Source: Sphingobium sp. AS12 (GTDB lineage Bacteria > Pseudomonadota > Alphaproteobacteria > Sphingomonadales > Sphingomonadaceae). From it: 64,000 nt of DNA. Shown in pieces: positions 50,554-57,441 of the stretch. A program made the translations under genes and the position numbers. The stretch lies in NCBI RefSeq assembly GCF_019097845.1, contig NZ_JAHRGM010000085.1, positions 115,657-179,656 on the forward strand, written 5' to 3'. Position 1 is the stretch's first letter. Each line of letters starts with the position of its first letter. The notes beneath the pieces were generated by a model. The model made no database searches and was not told where the DNA came from. It was given only the letters and a program-made list of their open reading frames with translations.

Positions 50554-50580
50554 ATAACGGACAAGTTCAGAAATCCTTAA
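50554..50580 (-). promoter_or_regulatory. Possible sigma-28 promoter of flgM
   Basis: On the minus strand TTAA, 15 bases, TCCGTTAT. The -10 is a good match to the other local sites; the -35 differs from TAAA at one position. It overlaps the last codons of flgA. Confidence 0.5.
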
Positions 50581-51133
50581 ATCCGGGAATACGCACAAGG
50601 CCCATTTCCACGACCTGCGCAAAAATCGGTGCGGATTTCTTGTCCTCGCGCACCCGGATGGTCTCGCCGACCGCGCCATCTTCATCCGCGATCATTGCGC
50701 GCGAGACGCTGAAGGCCGCGTTTCCGGCCATGAGCTGCACCGGATCGCCGCGCTTGACGACATGCTCGGTCGGGACGGCGCGGGCCGCGGGGGTGAAGCG
50801 GTTGGCGGCAGCGGCGCGCGGCACCGGGCCGGACGCGGCGGCTGATGCGCCTGCGACCAGAGGCACGCGAATCCGCCAGCCCTGCGCGTCGCATTTGACG
50901 ATCGCGGCACCGAAAACCGGACCATCGATCGAAGGGGTGGAGGGGCAAGCGGCCAGCTTCAGGCGGCGATCGACCGGGGCGACCGGGCCGCCCGGTTCGC
51001 CCAGATTGGCGCCGACGGTCATCGCGACCAGGCTGTCGATCCGGTCCAGATTCTCGAACTTCTGCTGCGCCAGCGCAGGCTGGACGGTCGCGATGGCGAC
51101 GGCGGCGAGAAGGGTCGGCTTGGCTCGAAACAC
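50567..51133 (-). CDS. flgA: Flagellar P-ring assembly chaperone FlgA
   Basis: A 188-residue periplasmic chaperone. The start is a GTG at 51133, fixed by AGGAGA six bases upstream and by the signal peptide that follows (FRAKPTLLAAVAIATVQPALAQ). The SAF-type C-terminal half reads PTEHVVKRGDPVQLMAGNAA and SRAMIADEDGAVGETIRVRE. It helps FlgI form the P ring. It is the first gene of the flgA-flgM-flgN-like operon and is preceded by a perfect sigma-54 promoter. The frame upstream to 51310 runs through the promoter and a repeat. Confidence 0.9.
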   Translation of the reverse strand: MFRAKPTLLAAVAIATVQPALAQQKFENLDRIDSLVAMTVGANLGEPGGPVAPVDRRLKLAACPSTPSIDGPVFGAAIVKCDAQGWRIRVPLVAGASAAASGPVPRAAAANRFTPAARAVPTEHVVKRGDPVQLMAGNAAFSVSRAMIADEDGAVGETIRVREDKKSAPIFAQVVEMGLVRIPGFKDF

Positions 51134-51175
51134 AATATGTCTCCTGAAAAGACGGAGGGTCTTTCCGGGGGTATT

Positions 51176-51191
51176 AGCAAGAGGCGTGCCA
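51176..51191 (-). promoter_or_regulatory. Sigma-54 promoter of flgA
   Basis: On the minus strand TGGCACG-CCTC-TTGCT matches the sigma-54 consensus TGGCACG-N4-TTGCW at every fixed position, 43 bases before the GTG start. Confidence 0.9.
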
Positions 51192-51244
51192 GATTGCGCT
51201 ATTGTTGGGCTTTGGTGCGCGATGACTTTAACTTCGCCAATATC

Positions 51245-51360
51245 CGTTCGCCCTGAGTAGGGACTGAGCGAAGTCGAAGGCCCGTATCGAAGGGTGGCGT
51301 CCAAGCGCAATCCTTCGATACGCCGCTTCGACTTCGCTCAGCGGCTACTCAGGACGAACG
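51245..51360. repeat. Dispersed palindromic repeat, copy 5 (long form)
   Basis: Nested arms start at CGTTCGCCCTGAGTAG and end at CTACTCAGGACGAACG; inside, GCGAAGTCGAAG pairs with CTTCGACTTCGC, and a further ATCGAAGG/CCTTCGAT pair forms the centre. It lies between the MotB-like gene and the flgA promoter. Confidence 0.8.
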
Positions 51361-51373
51361 GATCAAGGTAACG

Positions 51374-51868
51374 TCAAGGCGTTTTGACACCCGGCGCGAT
51401 GGCGATGATCTGGCCCTGCCCGCCCTTGCCGTCGGCCTGATCGAGGCCGCGAATCAGCAGGCGATCCTGCGCTATGCCGTCCAGCTTGAGCGCGCGGGCA
51501 ACCGCTCCGATGCGGGCGGCGGCGAGATCCCAGTCGTCGAAACGCTGCTGCGCGCGGTCGCTGCCATGGCTGCGAATCTCGATCCCGCCCGGCTCTTTTG
51601 CATATTGGCGGGCGATGACGGACAGGCGGGCGCGGCCCTGATCGCTCAGCAACGCTTCGCCCGGCACGAACAGCTCGACCGCGCGAATCTCTATGCCCGG
51701 CCGCATCACCCGGCCGCCAAATTGTTGCGCGACCTGCGCGAGCATGGCGTCGCGGCGCGATCCGCTGGCCTGCAACAGTACGAAAAAGGCGAGCAGGAGC
51801 AGCAAAAGATCAGCAAAACTGACGGCCCAGCGGCTGCGCCGCGCGGTGGCGAGGGTGGAGGCGCTCAT
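51374..51868 (-). CDS. Short MotB/PomB-like stator protein
   Basis: A 164-residue protein with a short N terminus, one membrane helix bearing the ion-binding Asp in WAVSFADLLLLLLAFFVLLQ, and an OmpA-like peptidoglycan-binding part (SDQGRARLSVIARQYAKEPG, later RSHGSDRAQQRFDDWDLAAA). The linker between helix and OmpA domain is only ~35 residues, much shorter than in MotB, so a normal plug seems missing. It overlaps the PomA-like gene by 4 bp (ATGA). A second canonical stator pair is at 61213-63132. Confidence 0.8.
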   Translation of the reverse strand: MSASTLATARRSRWAVSFADLLLLLLAFFVLLQASGSRRDAMLAQVAQQFGGRVMRPGIEIRAVELFVPGEALLSDQGRARLSVIARQYAKEPGGIEIRSHGSDRAQQRFDDWDLAAARIGAVARALKLDGIAQDRLLIRGLDQADGKGGQGQIIAIAPGVKTP

Positions 51869-52533
51869 GCGACTTCGCGGATCGACGCCCGGCGCAGCGG
51901 CGCATTTTCGCGCCGTGCGATGGCAAGCATCCGGGCGACGACCTCCTGTTGCCAGGCCAGTTCGCGTTCGGACAGGTCGGCCAGCCGCGCGGCGATGGGC
52001 GCGGCGATCATGTTGGCGATGACGACGCCGTAAAAGGTGGTGAGCAGCGCCAGCGCCATGGCGGGGCCAAGCGAGGCGGGATCGTCCATCGCCGCGAACA
52101 TGCCGACCAGGCCGATGATCGTCCCGGCCATGCCCAGCGCAGGCGCGGCGTCGGCGACCGATAGCCAGACATTGCGCGCGCCGGCATGGCGCTGCGCCCG
52201 ATCGGCCAGCGTCTGCGCCGCCCAAAGCTCGAACAGCTCGGTACGTTCGCTATTGGCAAGTTTGCGCGCGGCGTCGGTCAGGAAGGGATTGGCGGTCTTG
52301 ACCCGGTCGGTGCAGGACAGGCCGCGCAGCTGCGCCACCTGATCAATTTTGAGCATGGCCGCGCGGGCCGCGTCGCGATCGCGCGTTGGATCGGCGGTCA
52401 CCAGCGACAGGAGCGCCGCGACCGCCCGACCGAGCGCAGCCGCGCCGTTCTGGAACAGCGCCACAGCCATGATGCCGAGGACCATGGCCAATAATGTCAG
52501 CGGGTCGAACAGATGGCCTATCGTCGCGATCAT
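51865..52533 (-). CDS. PomA/MotA-like stator channel protein
   Basis: A 222-residue membrane protein of the MotA/TolQ/ExbB family. The last two helices read VADAAPALGMAGTIIGLVGM and DDPASLGPAMALALLTTFYG followed by VVIANMIAAPIAARL, closer to sodium-type PomA than to the MotA encoded at 61213. Starting at 52533 gives MIATIGHLFDPLTLLAMVLG, a normal first helix; the frame further upstream overlaps the flgB enhancer region. It pairs with the short MotB-like gene and is divergent from flgB. Confidence 0.82.
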   Translation of the reverse strand: MIATIGHLFDPLTLLAMVLGIMAVALFQNGAAALGRAVAALLSLVTADPTRDRDAARAAMLKIDQVAQLRGLSCTDRVKTANPFLTDAARKLANSERTELFELWAAQTLADRAQRHAGARNVWLSVADAAPALGMAGTIIGLVGMFAAMDDPASLGPAMALALLTTFYGVVIANMIAAPIAARLADLSERELAWQQEVVARMLAIARRENAPLRRASIREVA

Positions 52534-52581
52534 GCAAATTCGTCCCTGTTTTTTGGCCCGTTTTTGGCCGTCACCGGACAG

Positions 52582-52627
52582 CGGCAAGGCGGTGCCGCCG
52601 ACCGGCAATTTCTTGCCGCCCTTGCCG
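52582..52627 (+). promoter_or_regulatory. Putative FlbD-binding enhancer upstream of flgB
   Basis: CGGCAA at 52582 and 52603 and TTGCCG at 52613 and 52622 cluster here; CGGCAA-tttc-TTGCCG at 52603-52618 is a perfect palindrome. It sits about 65-110 bases upstream of the sigma-54 -24 element, the usual distance for an activator site. Confidence 0.55.
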
Positions 52628-52692
52628 CCCATCACCGCCAGACCCCCGGATTACGGGGATTTTCGCCCCGCCCCTGCGTCACCCACGCAAAT

Positions 52693-52708
52693 TGGCACGG
52701 CTCTTGCG
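52693..52708 (+). promoter_or_regulatory. Sigma-54 promoter of the flgBCDEF operon
   Basis: TGGCACG-GCTC-TTGCG matches the sigma-54 consensus at all core positions, 92 bases before the flgB ATG. Confidence 0.9.
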
Positions 52709-52800
52709 GATATACAGGCTGGATCGCCCGTATCGAACGCCATCAGGCATGAGAACGGCAGCGGTCGACCAACTTTTAGGCCTGGCAAAGGGCAAAAGGC

Positions 52801-53169
52801 ATGTCGGTGGAAGAAAGTCTGTTCGGGATCCATGGAAAGGCGCTGGCGCTTCGTTCGCAGCGCCTGTCCCTGCTCGCGTCCAACATCGCCAATGCATCGA
52901 CCCCCGGCTACAAGGCCCGCGACATTGATTTCGACGCGGCTCTGAAAAGCGCGACGTCGCAGGTGAGCGGCGGTGCTGCTGACGTGTCGAAGGCCGTCGA
53001 TGACAGCATGGGCTATCGCGTCCCGCTCCAGCCCAGCCTGGACGGCAACACCGTCGAACTCAGCACCGAACAGACGCTGTTTGCGGAAAATGCCGTCAAA
53101 TATCGCACGACCCTCTCCTTCCTTGAGGGCCGCATCAATACCATCAACCGCGCGCTAAAGGGTGAATGA
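52801..53169 (+). CDS. flgB: Flagellar proximal rod protein FlgB
   Basis: A 122-residue rod protein. The N-terminal helix has the rod motif LRSQRLSLLASNIANASTPG followed by YKARDIDFDAAL, and the C-terminal helix NAVKYRTTLSFLEGRINTIN closes it. It forms the cell-proximal rod with FlgC and FlgF. It opens the flgBCDEF run; the ATG of flgC overlaps its stop by 4 bp. Confidence 0.96.
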   Translation: MSVEESLFGIHGKALALRSQRLSLLASNIANASTPGYKARDIDFDAALKSATSQVSGGAADVSKAVDDSMGYRVPLQPSLDGNTVELSTEQTLFAENAVKYRTTLSFLEGRINTINRALKGE

Positions 53170-53582
53170 GCATGAGTGGCTCCGGTCCCATGAACGTCTT
53201 TGACATTGCCGGTCGCGCCATGAGCGCGCAGCTGGTGCGTCTGAACGCCACGGCTTCCAACATGGCAAACGCCGGCAACGTCACCGGCAGCGCGGGCGAA
53301 GCCTATCGCGCGATCAAGCCGGTGTTCACGTCGGTCACCGACAGTCCCGGCGTATCAACGGTCAAGGTCGATAAGGTGGTCACCACCGATGCGCAGCCGA
53401 CCAAGCGCCATGATCCCAACCATCCGCTGGCGGACTCCAATGGCGATGTGTGGGAAGCGGCGGTCGATAGCAATGCCGAGATGATCGACATGATCGAGAC
53501 TGCGCGCATGTATCAAAACAATGTGCAGGTGCTCAACACCGCCAAATCCCTGATGCTCGAAACCATAAGGATCGGCAAATGA
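53166..53582 (+). CDS. flgC: Flagellar proximal rod protein FlgC
   Basis: A 138-residue rod protein. The N-terminal MNVFDIAGRAMSAQLVRLNA followed by TASNMANAGNVTG and the C-terminal SNAEMIDMIETARMYQNNVQ plus VLNTAKSLMLETIRIGK are FlgC hallmarks. It overlaps flgB and flgD by 4 bp each, so the three are translationally coupled. The Met at residue 3 or 9 are alternative starts. Confidence 0.96.
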   Translation: MSMSGSGPMNVFDIAGRAMSAQLVRLNATASNMANAGNVTGSAGEAYRAIKPVFTSVTDSPGVSTVKVDKVVTTDAQPTKRHDPNHPLADSNGDVWEAAVDSNAEMIDMIETARMYQNNVQVLNTAKSLMLETIRIGK

Positions 53583-54235
53583 CGACCTCTACCGTCACCG
53601 ACAGCGCCGGGCTTTCGGTCTATAATCCGACTGCCAAGGTCGGCACCGGCAAGTCGCAAATGGGGCAGGAGGATTTCCTGCGCCTGCTCACCGCGCAGAT
53701 GCAGACCCAGGACCCGTTCGAGCCGGTCGATAACGCGGAAATGGTTTCGCAGATGGCGACCATCACCAATTCGAGCGGCATTGCCGAAATGAACGCCAAT
53801 CTGGCCTCGATCAAGGAACAGCTGACCGGAACGCGCCTTGGCGATGCGGCCAGCTGGATCGGCAAATCGATGCTGGTGCAGAGCAATATCGCCGCGCCTG
53901 ACGCTAGTGGCCTTTATGCCGGCCAGATCACCCTGCCCGCTGCGGTCGATGGCGCATCGGTCGATCTGGTCGATGCCAGCGGCAATGTCGTCAAGTCGAT
54001 CGATCTGGGATCGCAACCAGCGGGCGATGTCAGCTTCTACTGGGATGGCAAGGACGACACGGGGGCGACGATCTCCACCGCCGCGCTTCAGGTCAAGGTC
54101 AATGGCGCGACGCCCAGCAAGGTTGCGACTTGGGCCACCATCGCCGCCGTCCAGTCTCCGGCGGACGGATCATCCTCCAAACTCATCACCGCGCTCGGCA
54201 CCTATAGTCCGTCGGACGCGCTCAGCCTCAGCTAA
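53579..54235 (+). CDS. flgD: Flagellar hook cap protein FlgD
   Basis: A 218-residue scaffolding protein for hook assembly. The N-terminal export and cap region reads MGQEDFLRLLTAQMQTQDPF plus EPVDNAEMVSQMATITN; the later part (DVSFYWDGKDDTGATISTAA) is the FlgD Ig-like domain. It is secreted and later lost from the finished hook. The start overlaps the flgC stop; flgE follows after 44 bp. Confidence 0.95.
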   Translation: MTTSTVTDSAGLSVYNPTAKVGTGKSQMGQEDFLRLLTAQMQTQDPFEPVDNAEMVSQMATITNSSGIAEMNANLASIKEQLTGTRLGDAASWIGKSMLVQSNIAAPDASGLYAGQITLPAAVDGASVDLVDASGNVVKSIDLGSQPAGDVSFYWDGKDDTGATISTAALQVKVNGATPSKVATWATIAAVQSPADGSSSKLITALGTYSPSDALSLS

Positions 54236-54279
54236 ACTCACCCCATTCCCAAGTTCCTTTTCACCCAAGGAGTTACGCC

Positions 54280-55125
54280 ATGTCCTTCTATATCTCTCTC
54301 TCCGGCCTCAAGGGCGCGCAGGCCGATTTGTCGGCCATTTCCAACAACGTCGCCAACGTCAATTCGACCGCCTTCAAGAAGAGCAAGGCGCAGTTTGGCG
54401 ACATTTTCGCGGCCGCGCCGATGCAGACCACCAATCAGGTCGCGGGTCAGGGCGTGCGCGTGCAGGGCATCACGCAGCAGTTCACCCAGGGGACGATCGA
54501 AACGACGGACAAGACGCTGGACCTGGCAATCACAGGCGAAGGCTATTTCACGGTCAAGGCGGAAGATGGCACGATCAGCTACACCCGCAACGGCGCGTTC
54601 GCTGTGGATGATAACCGTTACGCCGTCGACACCACCGGATCGCGTATTCAGGTGTTCCCGGTCGACGCGGCGACCGGTACGCTAACCACAGCGCCGACAT
54701 CGGCGACCACGCCTGCTGCCCTGATGGACCTTCAGGTGCCGACCACCTATCTGGGTCAGGCAGGCGGCGCGCAGCTGACCAGCGTCGGCGTATCGAAGGC
54801 CGGGCTTGTGTCCGCTATCTATGCCGATGGCAGCACCGCCTATCTGGGTCAGGTGGCGATGGCCTCCTTCAACAGCCAGGAAGGTCTGCGGCAGGAAGGC
54901 GACGCGCACTGGTCATCGACCGTGGCAAGCGGCAATCCGATCCTCGGCACCGCCAACACCGGCATGTTCGGCGCGGTCAATTCCGGGTCGCTGGAACGCT
55001 CCAACGTCGACATCACCGACGAACTGGTGTCGCTGATCGCGGCGCAGCGCAATTTCCAGGCGAACAGCAAGGCGATCGAGGCAGCCAACACGCTGACCAC
55101 CACCATCGTCAACCTTCGCACGTAA
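54280..55125 (+). CDS. flgE: Flagellar hook protein FlgE (short form)
   Basis: A 281-residue hook subunit, short compared with ~400 residues in enterics, so one outer domain is probably missing. The N terminus SFYISLSGLKGAQADLSAIS followed by NNVANVNSTAFKKS and the C terminus SNVDITDELVSLIAAQRNFQ, ANSKAIEAANTLTTTIVNLR are typical of hook/rod proteins. AAGGAG lies eight bases upstream. Position after flgD and the start motif favour FlgE over FlgF/G. Confidence 0.92.
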   Translation: MSFYISLSGLKGAQADLSAISNNVANVNSTAFKKSKAQFGDIFAAAPMQTTNQVAGQGVRVQGITQQFTQGTIETTDKTLDLAITGEGYFTVKAEDGTISYTRNGAFAVDDNRYAVDTTGSRIQVFPVDAATGTLTTAPTSATTPAALMDLQVPTTYLGQAGGAQLTSVGVSKAGLVSAIYADGSTAYLGQVAMASFNSQEGLRQEGDAHWSSTVASGNPILGTANTGMFGAVNSGSLERSNVDITDELVSLIAAQRNFQANSKAIEAANTLTTTIVNLRT

Positions 55126-55151
55126 ACGCAACGGGTTAGGAGGCTTCGTCC

Positions 55152-55895
55152 ATGGACCGGCTCGTCAATACGGCACTTACCGCGATGCGCGGCGCAATGG
55201 CCCGGCAGGCGTCGATCGCGAACAATCTCGCGAACGCCAATACGGTGGGCTTTCGCGCCGAAATCGCCAACGCCGAGACGCGCTGGATCAAGGGCGATAC
55301 GTTCGACACCCGCGCACAGGCATCCGAACAGGTGATCGCCGCCGACATGGCGCAAGGCGCGGTCACCCAGACGGGCAACGCGCTCGACGTGGCCCTGAAT
55401 GGCGATGCTTTGCTCGCCGTTCAGGGTGCCGACGGCAGCGAGGCCTATACACGGCGCGGCGACCTGAAAATCAGCGACAGCGGCCTTTTGACCACCGGCG
55501 ACGGGTTGCCCGTGCTGGGCGAAGGCGGTCCCATCACCCTGCCGCAGATGGACAGCGTGTCGATCGCGCAGGATGGCAGCATCTGGGGCGTGCCGCAGGG
55601 CGGCGACGCGGCCAATCCGCAACGGATCGATGCGCTGAAACTGGTCAATGCGACCGGGTCCGGCATTGCCAAAAGCACCGACGGCCTGTTCCGCGAAGTC
55701 AATGGCGGCGCATTGCCGCAAGACCCGCTGGCGACCGTCACCAGCGGATCGATCGAAGGATCGAACGTCAACGCGACCAGCGCGCTGGTTCAGATGATCG
55801 AGGCGAGCCGCGCGTTTGAAACGCAGGTCAAGCTGATCGACACCGCCAAGCAGCTGGACGATGGCGGCGCGTCGCTGATGCGGCTCGACAGTTAA
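55152..55895 (+). CDS. flgF: Flagellar proximal rod protein FlgF
   Basis: A 247-residue rod protein. The N terminus DRLVNTALTAMRGAMARQAS, IANNLANANTVGFRAEIANA and the C terminus GSIEGSNVNATSALVQMIEA, SRAFETQVKLIDTAKQLDD match FlgF. AGGAGG stands 11 bases upstream. A second sigma-54 promoter begins only three bases after its stop, so the flgBCDEF unit may end here while flgG starts anew. Confidence 0.95.
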   Translation: MDRLVNTALTAMRGAMARQASIANNLANANTVGFRAEIANAETRWIKGDTFDTRAQASEQVIAADMAQGAVTQTGNALDVALNGDALLAVQGADGSEAYTRRGDLKISDSGLLTTGDGLPVLGEGGPITLPQMDSVSIAQDGSIWGVPQGGDAANPQRIDALKLVNATGSGIAKSTDGLFREVNGGALPQDPLATVTSGSIEGSNVNATSALVQMIEASRAFETQVKLIDTAKQLDDGGASLMRLDS

Positions 55896-55897
55896 AC

Positions 55898-55913
55898 TGG
55901 CACGAACTTTGCT
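55898..55913 (+). promoter_or_regulatory. Sigma-54 promoter of the flgG operon
   Basis: TGGCACG-AACT-TTGCT matches the sigma-54 consensus exactly, 53 bases before the flgG ATG. Confidence 0.9.
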
Positions 55914-55966
55914 TTGATTGAGGCATCAAGCGTCCCTTCACTGCGACGCTTTACGGAGATGAGACG

Positions 55967-56755
55967 ATGAGCAACGCCGCCCTTCATGTCGCCCGCACCG
56001 GCCTCGATGCGCAGAACACCAAGATGCGCGTGATCGCCAACAACCTGGCGAACGTCAACACCACCGGCTTCAAGCGCGACCGCGCCGATTTCGAAACGCT
56101 CGCCTATCAGCAGATGATCGCCGCGGGGGCCAATTCGGACAGCGAAAACAAGTTCGCCACCGGTCTCAACCTTGGCTCCGGCGTTTCGCTCCAAGGCACC
56201 AGCAAGATCAATACGCAGGGCACGCTGACCCAGACCGGCAATGCGCTGGACATGGCGATCGAGGGATCGGGCTTCTTTCAGGTCCAGCGCCCGGACGGCT
56301 CCATCGCCTATACCCGCGCCGGTAATTTCAGCGTCACCGCCGAAGGTACGGTCGTCACCAGCGACGGCCTGCCATTGATCCCGCAGGTAACCGTGCCCGA
56401 AGGCGCGACGTCGGTAACGGTCGGCAATGACGGCACGGTCTCCGCCACGCTCCAGGGCGAAGCGACGCCGACGCAGCTGGGCCAGATCGAGCTGGCGACC
56501 TTCATGAATGCAGCGGGGCTTTCTTCGATCGGCGGCAATCTGCTGGTCGAAAGCGCAGCCAGCGGCACGCCGCAGGTTGGCGTTGCGGGCCTGGAAGGAC
56601 GCGGATCGATCCGGTCGGGCAGTCTGGAAACATCGAACGTCAATGTCGTCGAGGAACTGGTCGACATGATCGAGACCCAGCGCGCCTATGAGGTCAACAG
56701 CAAGATGATCAAGGCCACCGACGAGATGCTCCAGTACGTCAACCAGAATATGTGA
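55967..56755 (+). CDS. flgG: Flagellar distal rod protein FlgG
   Basis: A 262-residue distal rod subunit. ALHVARTGLDAQNTKMRVIA, NNLANVNTTGFKRDRADFET, QGTLTQTGNALDMAIEGSGF and the C-terminal VVEELVDMIETQRAYEVNSK plus MIKATDEMLQYVNQNM are all strong FlgG marks. It is the first gene of the flgGHIJKL run under its own sigma-54 promoter. Its stop overlaps the GTG that could start flgH. Confidence 0.97.
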   Translation: MSNAALHVARTGLDAQNTKMRVIANNLANVNTTGFKRDRADFETLAYQQMIAAGANSDSENKFATGLNLGSGVSLQGTSKINTQGTLTQTGNALDMAIEGSGFFQVQRPDGSIAYTRAGNFSVTAEGTVVTSDGLPLIPQVTVPEGATSVTVGNDGTVSATLQGEATPTQLGQIELATFMNAAGLSSIGGNLLVESAASGTPQVGVAGLEGRGSIRSGSLETSNVNVVEELVDMIETQRAYEVNSKMIKATDEMLQYVNQNM

Positions 56756-56763
56756 TCGGACTG

Positions 56764-57441
56764 ATGCGCATCCTCCTCATCGCCTTCACCGCCACATCAC
56801 TGGTCGCTCTGGCCGCCGCTCCTGCTTATGCAGGCAAGAAGCGCGAGGCAGAGCGCGCGCTTTATGCGCCGACCGTCCTGGCGCAGCCAGTCGCGCCGCC
56901 ATCCAACGGTTCGATCTTTCAGGCCTCCATGGGCTATACCCCGCTGACCAGCGGCGCGCGCGCCACGGCGGTGGGCGACATCATCACCATCGTGCTGGTC
57001 GAACGGACGCAGGCGACCAAGAGCAACAGCGCCGATACCAGCCGCGACGGCAATCTTGGGCTGACCCCGCCATCGTCCGGCGTGCTGTCCAAGCTGTTTT
57101 CGGCGAGCGATGTCGCCATGGGCGGCCAGAATGCCTTTACCGGCAAGGGCGGAGCAACCCAGTCCAACGCGCTGTCGGGCGAAATTACCGTGACGATCGC
57201 GGCGACCTACCCCAACGGCACCATGCTGGTGAAGGGGGAGAAGGCGCTGACGCTCAATCGCGGCGACGAGTTCATCCAGATCAGCGGCCATGTCCGTCAG
57301 GCCGACATTGGCCCGGACAACCGCATCGCGTCGACCCGCGTGGCCGATGCCAAGATCATCTACACCGGCAAGGGCGAGATTGCCCGCGCCAGCAAACAGG
57401 GCTGGTTGCAGAGTTTCTTCTCAAAGATCAGCCCGTTTTGA
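56764..57441 (+). CDS. flgH: Flagellar L-ring protein FlgH without a lipobox cysteine
   Basis: A 225-residue outer membrane ring protein. SIFQASMGYTPLTSGARATA, VGDIITIVLVERTQATKSNS and the C-terminal FIQISGHVRQADIGPDNRIA plus STRVADAKIIYTGKGE are FlgH. The signal (LLIAFTATSLVALAAAPAYA-G) fits signal peptidase I, and the whole protein has no cysteine, so it cannot be lipidated like enteric FlgH. ATG 56764 is chosen; GTG 56752 is the alternative. Confidence 0.94.
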   Translation: MRILLIAFTATSLVALAAAPAYAGKKREAERALYAPTVLAQPVAPPSNGSIFQASMGYTPLTSGARATAVGDIITIVLVERTQATKSNSADTSRDGNLGLTPPSSGVLSKLFSASDVAMGGQNAFTGKGGATQSNALSGEITVTIAATYPNGTMLVKGEKALTLNRGDEFIQISGHVRQADIGPDNRIASTRVADAKIIYTGKGEIARASKQGWLQSFFSKISPF

